Below are positions 47,253 through 55,949 of a stretch of DNA of 64,000 nucleotides, in pieces. The stretch covers positions 930,001-994,000 of the forward strand of contig NZ_CP020474.1 in the NCBI RefSeq assembly GCF_002080415.1. The letters are read 5' to 3'. Source of the DNA: Roseovarius mucosus (GTDB lineage Bacteria; Pseudomonadota; Alphaproteobacteria; Rhodobacterales; Rhodobacteraceae). The notes under the pieces were generated by a model. It was not told the origin of the DNA. It made no database searches and was given only the letters and a program-made list of their open reading frames with translations. How positions within the stretch are numbered: position 1 is the stretch's first letter; each line of letters opens with the position of its first letter. A program made the translations under genes and the position numbers.

Positions 47253-48155
47253 ATGTCCATCAGACCCGTTTTGGAACAACGTCAGGCCATTCCCACACGC
47301 GAGGGGGCCGGCGTAGACCTTCACCGCGCGTTCGGCTTTCAGGACCCAACCGAACTTGACCCGTTCCTTTTGTTCGACGACTTCCGCAATGACGATCCCG
47401 CACGCTATACGGCGGGCTTTCCCTGGCATCCGCATCGCGGCATCGAAACGATCACCTACGTCCTTGCAGGCGAGGTCGCGCATGGCGACAGCTTGGGCAA
47501 TCAGGGCAGCTTGGGCGCAGGCGATGTGCAATGGATGACTGCCGGATCGGGCATCCTGCATCAGGAAATGCCGCGCGGCAACGCGCAGGGTCAGATGCAC
47601 GGCTTTCAACTCTGGGCCAACCTGCCCGCCGCACAAAAGATGACCGCCCCCCGCTACCAAGACGTGCAATCGGCGCACATACCCGAGATCATCGACGATG
47701 ACGGCACGCGTGTGCGCGTGATCGTGGGGGAGTTCTGGGGGCGGCGCGGCCCTGTGGACGGCATTGCCGCCGATCCGCAATACCTCGATATCTCGGTCCC
47801 TGCAGGAGTGAAAAAGACCTTTCCGGTCGACACGTACCGGCGCAGCTTTGCCTATGTGTTCGAGGGGGCCGGTGCCTTTGCCGATGCCTCAAAACCCACC
47901 GGAGTCTTGCTGGAAAAGGAAGTTGCCGGTCAAGAGATCCACATCCGCGACTTCTCTGGCGACCGTACGTTGATCCGTTTTGGCAGCGGCGATAGCGTGA
48001 CGGTGCAGGCAGGCGAAAAAGGCGTGCGGTTCCTGCTCATTTCCGGTGCACCGATCCAAGAACCGGTCGCGTGGCACGGCCCGATCGTGATGAACACCAA
48101 GGACGAGTTGCGTCAAGCGATGCGAGAATTGCGAGAGGGCAGTTTCATCAAGTGA
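47253..48155 (+). CDS. Pirin family protein
   Basis: A 300-residue bicupin. The start is at MSIRPVLEQRQAI with AGGAGA at 47241-47246; longer upstream frames lack support. The N-terminal cupin carries the iron-binding motif FPWHPHRGIETITYV (about residues 55-69) and GSGILHQEMP (about 98-107), the latter supplying the remaining His and Glu. Bacterial pirins act as redox-sensitive iron proteins or as quercetin dioxygenases; which applies here is unknown. Confidence 0.92.
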   Translation: MSIRPVLEQRQAIPTREGAGVDLHRAFGFQDPTELDPFLLFDDFRNDDPARYTAGFPWHPHRGIETITYVLAGEVAHGDSLGNQGSLGAGDVQWMTAGSGILHQEMPRGNAQGQMHGFQLWANLPAAQKMTAPRYQDVQSAHIPEIIDDDGTRVRVIVGEFWGRRGPVDGIAADPQYLDISVPAGVKKTFPVDTYRRSFAYVFEGAGAFADASKPTGVLLEKEVAGQEIHIRDFSGDRTLIRFGSGDSVTVQAGEKGVRFLLISGAPIQEPVAWHGPIVMNTKDELRQAMRELREGSFIK

Positions 48156-48375
48156 AGCAGCGGGGCAGGCAGGGATTTAAGAGCGCGACTGGCCTGTTGC
48201 CGGGCATCAACCAACATCCGCGCGGAACAAGGTGCTGAACGCGCCGCCGCGCGGAGCAAGGCGCGGATCGCTGGGCCGTCCCGCGGCCCAGCGATCCGCG
48301 CGGCTCAACGTTTAGGGCAAACGTCCTCTCTCTGCTCATCTCTCGCAAAAGGCTCCCGAAGGCCAATTTTGCCCC
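48156..48375. other. Intergenic region with a very stable hairpin
   Basis: GCGCGGATCGCTGGGCC (48261-48277) and GGCCCAGCGATCCGCGC (48285-48301) form a perfect 17-bp stem with a 7-base loop between two convergent genes. It probably stops or protects both transcripts, but there is no T-run. Nothing else was seen in these 220 bp. Confidence 0.6.
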
Positions 48376-48963
48376 TCACCCTTCCACCGACCGCCGCACC
48401 ATATCCCAGTAAACCGCCTCCACGTCTGCCAGCGACAGACGCCCCTGCGCGCGATACCAGGTGTTGACCCCGGTCAGCATCGCAATCAACGCCATGCTGG
48501 CGATCCGTGGCTCGGCAACAACCATCGTGCCCGCCTCCGCCCCATGCCGCAACACCGCTTCAAGCCGCGTCTCATAATCCCGCCGCAGCCCCTCGATCAC
48601 CGCAAAATTCGCAGGCTCAAGGTTGCGCAATTCCATATAGGACACAAAGACCGCATCCGCCCGGCTGGTGTTGAAACGAATGTGAAACCGCGTGAACGCC
48701 TCCAGCGCCGCCATCGCATCGCCCTGAGGCTCCGCCCGATCCCAAGCGGCCAACAACTCTTCCATATGCCCGCGCATCAGATCAAACAGCAGCGTCTGCT
48801 TGTCAGGCGTGTAATTATAGAGCGCGCCCGCCTGCACCCCCACCGCCGCTGCGATCTGCCGCATCGAGACCGCCGCATAGCCATGCCGCGCAAAAAGCCG
48901 CAACGCCGCCTCGCGCACACGCGGGCCTGTAATATCGGAATGAGAGCCTTGGGTTCGTGCCAT
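48376..48963 (-). CDS. TetR/AcrR family transcriptional regulator
   Basis: A 195-residue repressor starting at MARTQGSHSDITG. The N-terminal helix-turn-helix is clear (ALRLFARHGYAAVSMRQIAA then VQAGALYNYTPDKQTLL, about residues 19-57). The C-terminal ligand-binding domain is typical in size. A palindrome TGAACACGCGTTCA lies 15 bp before the start, suggesting autoregulation. The ligand and other targets are unknown. Confidence 0.88.
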   Translation of the reverse strand: MARTQGSHSDITGPRVREAALRLFARHGYAAVSMRQIAAAVGVQAGALYNYTPDKQTLLFDLMRGHMEELLAAWDRAEPQGDAMAALEAFTRFHIRFNTSRADAVFVSYMELRNLEPANFAVIEGLRRDYETRLEAVLRHGAEAGTMVVAEPRIASMALIAMLTGVNTWYRAQGRLSLADVEAVYWDMVRRSVEG

Positions 48964-48978
48964 GACATCGGGTTTAAC

Positions 48979-48992
48979 TGAACACGCGTTCA
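48979..48992. promoter_or_regulatory. Candidate TetR operator TGAACACGCGTTCA
   Basis: TGAAC and GTTCA arms with a 4-base centre form an inverted repeat. It lies in the short gap between the TetR gene and the divergent lipoprotein gene, so it could control both. Confidence 0.5.
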
Positions 48993-49071
48993 AATCAAAG
49001 CCCGGCTTGCCCTTTGCCCCCAAAGAATGGCAAGACAAGCACACCCTCCGGCACAAAGGACACCGGCCCCG

Positions 49072-49377
49072 ATGACACCGGCCCTCATGGCTCTGCGCTT
49101 GCCCCTTTTGATCCTGATCACCGGCCTCGTGACGGGATGCAGCGATATCCTGCCACTCGACCGCTCTGTCGATAAACGCACACGGGATGCGGCCTATCCC
49201 GATCTGATCCCGGCCGAAAACATCCGCGCCAAGGCAACCACACCTCAGATCACGCCCGACACCGCCGACAATCTCGATCAGCGCAGCGCCGGGTTGCGCG
49301 CCCGTGCGGCGCGGCTCAAGGGTGGCGTGGTCGATCCCGGCACGCAAGAGCGCCTGCAAACCGGCGTGCGCGAGTGA
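49072..49377 (+). CDS. Small lipoprotein, unknown
   Basis: A 101-residue lipoprotein. Start MTPALMALRLPLLILITGLV; the internal Met at 49087 is also possible. The lipobox is LVTGC. The mature part is polar, with an Arg/Ala-rich helical segment (LDQRSAGLRARAARLKGG) near the end. No family is recognised. AAAGGA lies upstream. It is about 100 bp before hom and divergent from the TetR gene. Confidence 0.65.
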   Translation: MTPALMALRLPLLILITGLVTGCSDILPLDRSVDKRTRDAAYPDLIPAENIRAKATTPQITPDTADNLDQRSAGLRARAARLKGGVVDPGTQERLQTGVRE

Positions 49378-49473
49378 AAACCAACGTCCATCCCCTGCAA
49401 GCCGCGTTGCAAGGGACCACCGAACCCGCTACATCGCGGCAAAATCCCTGAACAGTGACAATCGGAGAACCCC

Positions 49474-50760
49474 ATGAACACACCCCTGCGCCTTGGCATC
49501 GCCGGATTGGGCACGGTTGGCACGGGTGTCGTGCGGATCATCCGGCAAAAGGCCAATCTTTTGGCCGCCCGCGCAGGCCGCCCCGTGGTGATCACCGCTG
49601 TCTCAGCCCGCACAAGGGACAAGGATCGTGGCGTCACCCTTAGCGATTACGCATGGGAAGACGATCCCGTCGCTTTGGCCAAACGTGCCGATGTGGATGT
49701 GTTTGTCGAACTGATGGGCGGCTCTGACGGTCCGGCCAAGGCCGCAACCGAGGCGGCGATTGCTGCTGGCAAGGATATCGTAACCGCCAACAAGGCCATG
49801 CTCGCCCTCCACGGTCAGGCACTGGCAGTGGCCGCAGAGGCCGCAGGCCGCGTGATCCGGTTCGAGGCGGCTGTCGCCGGTGGCATCCCTGTCATCAAGG
49901 CGCTGACCGAAGGTCTGGCAGGCAATGACATCACCCGCGTCATGGGCGTGATGAACGGCACCTGCAACTATATCCTGACCCGCATGCAATCGGCAGGCCT
50001 GCCCTATGCCCAAGTCTTCGACGAGGCCGCCAAACTGGGCTATCTCGAGGCAGATCCGACACTCGACGTGGGCGGCATCGACGCCGGTCACAAGCTTGCG
50101 CTGCTCGCGTCCATCGCCTTTGGCTGTCAGGTGAATTTCGACGGTGTCACGCTGGAGGGGATCGAAAAGATCACCATCGAGGATATCCGCCACGCCGCCG
50201 ATATGGGCTATCGCATCAAACTGCTGGGCGTGGCCCAGATGACAGGGCGCGGCCTTGAACAGCGCATGTCGCCCTGCCTCGTGCCCGATACCAGCCCGCT
50301 TGGACAGCTTGAAGGCGGCACCAATATGGTTGTGCTGGAAGGCGACAATGTCGAGCAGATCGTGCTGCGCGGTCCCGGTGCAGGCATGGGCCCCACGGCG
50401 AGCGCGGTGATGGGCGATGTGATGGACATCGCGCGCGGCGCCCGCCTGCCCACCTTTGGCCAACCCGCCGCCAGCCTTGCGCAGTGCCAGACCGCGACCA
50501 GCGCCACCCCCGCCCCCTATTACATGCGCATGTCGCTGATCGACAAACCGGGCGCCTTGGCGAAGGTTGCGACCCTTCTGGGCGAGGCCGGCATCTCCAT
50601 CGACCGGATGCGCCAGTATCGCCACGATGCCACCACAGCGCCCGTGCTGATCGTCACCCACAAGACGACGCGCGACGCGCTCGACACGGCCCTGACCGGC
50701 ATCAGCCGTCTTGATGTTCTCCACGGAGAGCCGGTCGCACTGCGCATCGAAACCGTCTGA
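49474..50760 (+). CDS. hom: Homoserine dehydrogenase
   Basis: A 428-residue enzyme that reduces aspartate semialdehyde to homoserine for threonine and methionine synthesis. The NAD(P) motif GIAGLGTVGTGVV is at residues 9-21, VTANKAMLA near 108, and the catalytic region GGIPVIKALTEGLAGNDITR near 137. A C-terminal ACT domain (about 350-425) suggests feedback control by an amino acid. GGAGA precedes the ATG. hom-glpX-recJ is a recurrent order in related bacteria. Confidence 0.97.
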   Translation: MNTPLRLGIAGLGTVGTGVVRIIRQKANLLAARAGRPVVITAVSARTRDKDRGVTLSDYAWEDDPVALAKRADVDVFVELMGGSDGPAKAATEAAIAAGKDIVTANKAMLALHGQALAVAAEAAGRVIRFEAAVAGGIPVIKALTEGLAGNDITRVMGVMNGTCNYILTRMQSAGLPYAQVFDEAAKLGYLEADPTLDVGGIDAGHKLALLASIAFGCQVNFDGVTLEGIEKITIEDIRHAADMGYRIKLLGVAQMTGRGLEQRMSPCLVPDTSPLGQLEGGTNMVVLEGDNVEQIVLRGPGAGMGPTASAVMGDVMDIARGARLPTFGQPAASLAQCQTATSATPAPYYMRMSLIDKPGALAKVATLLGEAGISIDRMRQYRHDATTAPVLIVTHKTTRDALDTALTGISRLDVLHGEPVALRIETV

Positions 50761-50839
50761 CATAGCCCCGCCCGCCAGACTTGTGCGCCAGAGCGCGCGG
50801 CGCTAATGCTGATTTGACCTGATTTACAAGGACCATCCC

Positions 50840-51805
50840 ATGACCTCCGATACCGCTTTCAACGATCGCATGCTTTCGCTCGGCCTCGCGCGCGTGGCCG
50901 AACAGGCCGCCCTCGCCTGCGCCGACCTGATCGGACGCGGCGATGAAAAGGCTGCCGATCAGGCCGCCGTGAACGCCATGCGCGAACAGCTCAACATCCT
51001 TGCCATCAAGGGTGTCGTGGTCATCGGCGAGGGCGAGCGCGACGAGGCCCCGATGCTTTTCATCGGCGAGGAAGTGGGCACCGGCGACGGCCCCGGCGTC
51101 GATATCGCCCTTGATCCGCTCGAAGGCACCACCCTGACCGCCAAGGCCATGCCCAATGCCCTGACCGTCATCGCCATGGCCCCGCGCGGCACGCTTCTGC
51201 ATGCGCCCGACACCTATATGGACAAGCTGGCCATTGGGCCGGGATATCCTGAGAATGTCGTCTCCCTCGCCATGAGCCCACGGGAGCGCGTCGAGGCGCT
51301 GGCCGCCGCGCGTGGCTGCCGCCCCTCCGAAATCACTGTTTGCGTGCTGGAACGGCCCCGCCATCAGGAAATGATCGACGAATTGCGCAGCACCGGCGCT
51401 GCCGTGTTTCTGATCCCCGATGGCGATGTCGCAGGCGTGATCCATTGCGCCGAGGCTGACCGCACCGGCATTGATATGTATATGGGCACCGGCGGCGCAC
51501 CCGAAGGCGTGCTCGCGGCCTCTGCGCTCAAATGCATGGGCGGGCAGATGTGGGGACGCCTTGTGTTCCGCAACGAAGATGAACGCGCCCGCGCCGCCAA
51601 GGCCGGGATCACCGATTTCGACCGCATCTATTCGCGCGACGAGATGGTGACATCAGACGTGATCTTTGCAGCCACCGGCGTCACCGACGGCTCGATCCTG
51701 TCGGGCGTCAAACGCCGCCCCGGCTATGTCGAAACGGAAACCCTGCTGATGCGCTCGCGCACGGGATCCGTGCGGCGCATGACCTATCGCAGCAAGCGGG
51801 ACTAA
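50840..51805 (+). CDS. glpX: Fructose-1,6-bisphosphatase, class II
   Basis: A 321-residue GlpX-type phosphatase for gluconeogenesis. Metal-binding and active-site motifs are present: GEGERDEAPMLFIGEEVG (about residues 58-75), DIALDPLEGTTLTAKAM (about 91-107), and GTGGAPEGVLAASALKCMGG (about 217-236). AAGGA is upstream. A SAL-type bifunctional sedoheptulose bisphosphatase activity is known in the family and cannot be excluded. Confidence 0.95.
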   Translation: MTSDTAFNDRMLSLGLARVAEQAALACADLIGRGDEKAADQAAVNAMREQLNILAIKGVVVIGEGERDEAPMLFIGEEVGTGDGPGVDIALDPLEGTTLTAKAMPNALTVIAMAPRGTLLHAPDTYMDKLAIGPGYPENVVSLAMSPRERVEALAAARGCRPSEITVCVLERPRHQEMIDELRSTGAAVFLIPDGDVAGVIHCAEADRTGIDMYMGTGGAPEGVLAASALKCMGGQMWGRLVFRNEDERARAAKAGITDFDRIYSRDEMVTSDVIFAATGVTDGSILSGVKRRPGYVETETLLMRSRTGSVRRMTYRSKRD

Positions 51806-51836
51806 GCGCGGCACAGGGGAAGGGGGCGCTGCCCCC

Positions 51837-51889
51837 GTCCCGGACCAAGTCCGGGACTCCCCCGAGGTATTTTGGGCCAGATGAGGAAG
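51837..51889. repeat. Dispersed intergenic palindrome with CCCCCGAGGTATTTT tail
   Basis: GTCCCGGAC-CAA-GTCCGGGAC (51837-51857) is followed by TCCCCCGAGGTATTTTGGGC and an A/G-rich tail. The first part resembles the element at 8544-8570. The tail runs into the recJ ribosome binding site. From memory, similar CCCCGAGGTATTTTxGGCC strings are common between genes in Rhodobacteraceae. Confidence 0.6.
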
Positions 51890-51900
51890 AGGAGGCGCGC

Positions 51901-53649
51901 ATGCAATCGGCCTTTCTCGGAGTTGAGAGCTCGTTGACAAGTCGCCGATGGGTCGGTCCGGGCGTCGAGGCCGACCGACTGGCCGAGGCCATGGCACAGG
52001 CCACCGCCCTGCCCCGCCCCCTGTGTCAGACATTGGCGCGCCTTGGCGTGCCAGAGGACGCAGCCGAGGCCTATCTCGCCCCGACCCTGCGGGATCTTCT
52101 GCCTGACCCGCACGCGTTGCGCGACATGGAACGGGCCGCCGCGCGGTTTCTCAAGGCGCTGCGTGGCGGGGAACGCATCGCCATCTTCGCCGATTACGAT
52201 GTCGATGGTGGCACCTCTGCTGCGCTGCTGATCGACTGGCTGCGCCAGATGCGCGCGCCCAGCCCCACGCTCTATATCCCCGACCGGATAGACGAGGGAT
52301 ATGGGCCAAACGTGCCCGCCATGTCCGATCTAGCCGCGCGCCACGATCTTATTGTCTGCGTCGATTGCGGCACCCTCAGCCATGAGGCGATTGCCGCAGC
52401 GACAGGCGCGGATGTGGTGGTGCTCGATCACCACTTGGGCGGAGAAACCCTGCCGCCCGCCCATGCCGTGGTCAATCCCAACCGTCAGGACGAGAGCGGT
52501 GATCTGGCGCATCTTTGCGCCGCCAGTGTCGTGTTCCTGATGCTGGTCGAGGCCGGGCGGCAATTGCGCGACAGCGGCGCTCAGGGGCCAGACCTGATGG
52601 CGATGCTCGATCTGGTGGCGCTGGCCACCGTGGCCGATGTAGCGCCTCTGATTGGCGTCAACCGCGCCTTTGTGCGCCAAGGGCTGCGCGTTATGGCTGC
52701 GCGCGCGCGTCCCGGTTTGGTGGCGCTGGCAGATGTGGCGCGGATGGACACCGCCCCCAACGCCTATCACCTAGGCTTTCTGCTCGGGCCGCGCGTCAAC
52801 GCAGGCGGGCGGATCGGCAAGGCGGACTTGGGCGCGCGCCTTCTGGCCTGTGACAATCCCGCCGAGGCACGCGCCATGGCCGAACGTCTTGACCAGCTCA
52901 ACACCGAACGCCGCGAGGTCGAGGCGCAGGTGCGCGATGCCGCCCTTGCCCAAGCCGAGGCGCGAGGCCTGGACGCGCCCCTTGTCTGGGCCGCAGGCGA
53001 GGGTTGGCATCCCGGTGTCGTGGGCATCGTCGCCAGCCGCCTCAAGGAACGCGCCAACCGCCCCGCCATCGTGATCGGGTTGGACGGCGACGAGGGCAAA
53101 GGCTCGGGTCGCTCGGTCTCGGGCGTTGATCTGGGGGCCGCCATTCAGCGGCTGGCCAGCGAGGGCCTCTTGATCAAAGGCGGCGGGCACAAGATGGCGG
53201 CGGGTCTCACCGTCGCGCGTGAGCGGCTAGAGGCCGCCATGGCGCGTCTTTCAGAGTTGCTTGCCAAACAGGGCGCAGGCGTGGGCGGTGCCGCCGATCT
53301 GCGGCTTGACGGTCTTTTGATGCCCGGTGCCGCAACGGTCGAGCTTGTCGAACAGATCGAGGCCGCAGGCCCCTTTGGCGCAGGCGCGCCCGGCCCCCGT
53401 TATGTCTTTCCCGACTGCCAGATCACCTTTGCCAAGGCGCTGAGCGGCGCACATCTCAAGTTGCGCTTCGGGGATGGCATGGGGGCAAGCCTTGACGCCA
53501 TCGCATTTGGGGCGCTTGACGGCCCGTTGGGGCCTGCGCTCTTGAACCATGGCGGCGCGCGATTCCACCTCGCCGGGCGGCTTGATCTCAACAGTTGGGG
53601 CGGTCGGCAAACCGTGCAACTGCGCCTGGAGGACGCCGCCCCAGCCTGA
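51901..53649 (+). CDS. recJ: Single-stranded-DNA-specific exonuclease
   Basis: A 582-residue RecJ. The DHH domain has IAIFADYDVDGGTSAALL (about residues 96-113), VCVDCGT and VVLDHHLGGE (about 173-182). The DHHA1 domain contains GWHPGVVGIVASRLKE and KGGGHKMAAGLT. The C-terminal OB domain ends near TVQLRLED. It degrades ssDNA 5' to 3' in repair and recombination. AGGAGG lies seven bases before the ATG, at the end of an intergenic repeat. Confidence 0.96.
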   Translation: MQSAFLGVESSLTSRRWVGPGVEADRLAEAMAQATALPRPLCQTLARLGVPEDAAEAYLAPTLRDLLPDPHALRDMERAAARFLKALRGGERIAIFADYDVDGGTSAALLIDWLRQMRAPSPTLYIPDRIDEGYGPNVPAMSDLAARHDLIVCVDCGTLSHEAIAAATGADVVVLDHHLGGETLPPAHAVVNPNRQDESGDLAHLCAASVVFLMLVEAGRQLRDSGAQGPDLMAMLDLVALATVADVAPLIGVNRAFVRQGLRVMAARARPGLVALADVARMDTAPNAYHLGFLLGPRVNAGGRIGKADLGARLLACDNPAEARAMAERLDQLNTERREVEAQVRDAALAQAEARGLDAPLVWAAGEGWHPGVVGIVASRLKERANRPAIVIGLDGDEGKGSGRSVSGVDLGAAIQRLASEGLLIKGGGHKMAAGLTVARERLEAAMARLSELLAKQGAGVGGAADLRLDGLLMPGAATVELVEQIEAAGPFGAGAPGPRYVFPDCQITFAKALSGAHLKLRFGDGMGASLDAIAFGALDGPLGPALLNHGGARFHLAGRLDLNSWGGRQTVQLRLEDAAPA

Positions 53650-53773
53650 GGCGCGCGAGGCCTGACCGTTCCGGCCCTCGGCGGATAAATTTCTGAATGG
53701 GGCGCAAAGTTTTTGCAAAATCCCTCTTGCACCCCCCGCCGCTTTTGCCTAGTTACGCGACACGCCAAGGCAT

Positions 53774-53848
53774 GGCCCGTTCGTCTATCGGTTAGGACGT
53801 CAGGTTTTCAACCTGAAAAGAGGGGTTCGACTCCCCTACGGGCTGCCA
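53774..53848 (+). tRNA. tRNA-Glu (anticodon TTC)
   Basis: The cloverleaf is complete: acceptor GGCCCGT pairs with ACGGGCT (one G-U pair), D arm with GGTTAGGAC, anticodon stem TCAGG/CCTGA around loop TTTTCAA (anticodon TTC), and T arm AGGGG-TTCGACT-CCCCT. The 3' end GCCA is encoded. It stands alone between recJ and the DnaE2-like fragment. Confidence 0.97.
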
Positions 53849-53927
53849 CTTTTCCTGATAATTGTTAAAGTCGTGATGCGTCACCGCAGTGCGCTCTTGT
53901 CAGAGATATTCCCACCCGAAAGACCTT

Positions 53928-54302
53928 ATGCCCCCGTCGCGCCCCATTCCCCGCCCCCCTTCTGCCCTGATCGCTGCGGCCCTCCCCGAGGTAGCACCGG
54001 GGCGGCGCGTCACGGTTGCGGGGCTGGTTCTGGTGCGTCAACGCCCCGGCACCGCGCGCGGCGTGGTCTTTGTCACGCTCGAGGATGAGACCGGCACCAT
54101 CAATGTCGTGATCTGGCGCAAGGTGTTTGACCGATTTCGCCGCGCGGTGATCGCCGGGCGCATGCTGCGTGTGACCGGGCGCGTCGAGCGGCAATCCGGC
54201 GTGACCCATCTCGTCGCCGAAGAGATCGAGGATATCTCGGCGCTGCTTGACCTTCTGGCCGATCCCGAAACCCCGCTTTCCCCGCCGGATCAAACAGGCT
54301 AG
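53928..54302 (+). pseudogene. DnaE2 C-terminal OB-fold fragment
   Basis: A 124-residue frame whose central part (VTVAGLVLVRQRPGTARGVV, VTLEDETGTINVVIWRKVF, MLRVTGRVERQSGVTHLVAE) closely resembles the C-terminal OB domain of error-prone DNA polymerase DnaE2. All upstream polymerase domains (about 900 residues) are missing: the fragment begins 80 bp after a tRNA-Glu gene. The frame itself is intact from an ATG at 53928 with only a weak ribosome binding site. It is either the relic of a deleted dnaE2 or a now independent small OB-fold protein; I favour a relic but cannot exclude expression. Confidence 0.7.
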
Positions 54303-54337
54303 GCTCGCCTCGATCATCGCCCGCGAGACGCCCGCCC

Positions 54338-54847
54338 ATGCTGCTGCCCCGCCTGTTCTGCCTTGCGCTGGCCCTCGCCCTCGCCGCGTGTCAGCCCGTG
54401 CCCTCTGGGCCAGAGCGCTCCAACGTCGGGGCCGAAGCGCCACCGGGCGCGCCCCCGGGCACCTGCTGGGGCAAAAAAGACACCCCCGCCGTGATCGAAA
54501 CTGTCACCGAACAGGTGCAGCTTACCCCAGCGGAAACCGATGCATCCGGCCAGACCCTGCGCCCCGCCGCCTATGCGACCGTGACCCGTCAGGCGATTCT
54601 GCGCGAACGCGTCACCACTTGGTATGAAACCCCCTGCGCCGATCTCTTGACGCCCGAGTTCATTGCCTCGGTGCAGCGCGCCCTTGCGGCGCGCGGCCTC
54701 TACACCGGGCAGATCACCGCGCGGTTTGACGCCCGCACCCGCGCCGCCATCGCCCGCTATCAAGCGCCATTGGGCCTTGAGAGCGATACGCTCTCGCTCG
54801 ACAGCGCCCGCCGCCTTGGGTTGGTGGCCACGCCAATCAGCGACTGA
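54338..54847 (+). CDS. Lipoprotein with peptidoglycan-binding domain
   Basis: A 169-residue lipoprotein: signal MLLPRLFCLALALALAAC with Cys18 as the lipidated residue, then a Pro/Gly linker. The middle part contains CWGKKDTPAVIETVTEQVQL and WYETPCADLL. The C-terminal PG_binding_1 domain is SVQRALAARGLYTGQITARF and onwards (about 110-160). Probably an envelope anchor protein. The ribosome binding site is weak. Confidence 0.8.
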   Translation: MLLPRLFCLALALALAACQPVPSGPERSNVGAEAPPGAPPGTCWGKKDTPAVIETVTEQVQLTPAETDASGQTLRPAAYATVTRQAILRERVTTWYETPCADLLTPEFIASVQRALAARGLYTGQITARFDARTRAAIARYQAPLGLESDTLSLDSARRLGLVATPISD

Positions 54848-54893
54848 TCCTGCTCCGCCTTTGGCATTGGGGTCACGCTTGCGGCATTGACCC

Positions 54894-55949
54894 TCACCCA
54901 TGCCCCTCCCGGATCAGACGGAGCGCAAGCTCGGCATAGGCCCGCGCCGCCGGGCTGTCGCCCGCAGCCACCGGGCATCCCGCATCCCCCGCGAGCCGCG
55001 TCTCAAGATCAATCGGCAAAGCCGCCAAGAGCGGCAGGCCAAGCCCCTCCGCCTCGTGCTTCACCCCGCCATGACCAAAGACATGCGCCTCGTGCCCGCA
55101 GTCGGGGCAGGTAAAGAACGACATATTCTCGATCATGCCCAATATCGGCACCTCGAGCGTGCGGAACATATCCATCGCCTTGCGCGCATCAAGGAGCGCC
55201 ACATCCTGTGGTGTCGAGACGATGATCGCCCCATCAGGCCGCGCGCGTTGGCTGAGCGTCAGTTGCACATCGCCCGTGCCCGGCGGCAGATCGACGATGA
55301 GCGCATCCAGATCGCCCCAATCAACCTGCGCCAACATCTGCTGCAAGGCCCCCATCAACATCGGCCCCCGCCATATCACCGCCTTGGCCGGATCGAGCAT
55401 CAGCCCGATCGACATCACCTTGACGCCATGCGCCTCAAGCGGCGTAATCCGCGTGCCATCAGGGCTTGCAGGGCGCGCGCTCAGCCCCATCATGCGGGGC
55501 TGACTTGGCCCATGAATATCGGCATCAAGCAGGCCCACGCGCCGCCCCTGTCGCGCCAGCGCTACCGCCAGATTGGCCGCCACGGTTGATTTGCCCACGC
55601 CACCCTTGCCGCTGGCCACCGCCAGCAACGCGCCAATGCCCTCGGGCCTGATAGAGGCATTGCCCCCCTTGGGATGCTGCCCCAGCTTGAGCACAGGCGG
55701 GGCCGCCTGTGCCGTCAGCACGACGCGGGCGCGGACAACCCCCGGCAGGCTCAGGGCCGCGCGCTCGGCGGCGGCGCGCAAGGGTTCCATCATCCGCGCC
55801 ATCTCGGGGCTTGGGGCCTCGATGACAAAGCGCACCTCACCGGCCTCTTCGGTCAGCGCCCGCACCATGTCTCGGGAGATGAGATCACCGCCATCCGGCA
55901 ATTCCAAATGCCGCAACCGCGCTTCAAGTTCGCTGCGAAAATCGTTCAT
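54894..55949 (-). CDS. mrp: Mrp/NBP35-type Fe-S cluster carrier ATPase
   Basis: A 351-residue ApbC/Mrp protein starting at MNDFRSELEARLRHLE (AAAGGA upstream). An N-terminal MIP18/DUF59-like domain (1-90) precedes the P-loop domain with the deviant Walker A SGKGGVGKSTVAANLA (about 113-128). The metal-binding CPDCG motif (about residue 275) is present. It loads or carries Fe-S clusters for apoproteins in the cytoplasm. It diverges from the DUF1127 gene. Confidence 0.93.
   Translation of the reverse strand: MNDFRSELEARLRHLELPDGGDLISRDMVRALTEEAGEVRFVIEAPSPEMARMMEPLRAAAERAALSLPGVVRARVVLTAQAAPPVLKLGQHPKGGNASIRPEGIGALLAVASGKGGVGKSTVAANLAVALARQGRRVGLLDADIHGPSQPRMMGLSARPASPDGTRITPLEAHGVKVMSIGLMLDPAKAVIWRGPMLMGALQQMLAQVDWGDLDALIVDLPPGTGDVQLTLSQRARPDGAIIVSTPQDVALLDARKAMDMFRTLEVPILGMIENMSFFTCPDCGHEAHVFGHGGVKHEAEGLGLPLLAALPIDLETRLAGDAGCPVAAGDSPAARAYAELALRLIREGHG

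Noticed and set aside
53774..54302. Integrated element at tRNA-Glu
   Set aside because: No integrase, no duplicated tRNA 3' end and no atypical genes follow; only a polymerase fragment and ordinary genes are present.
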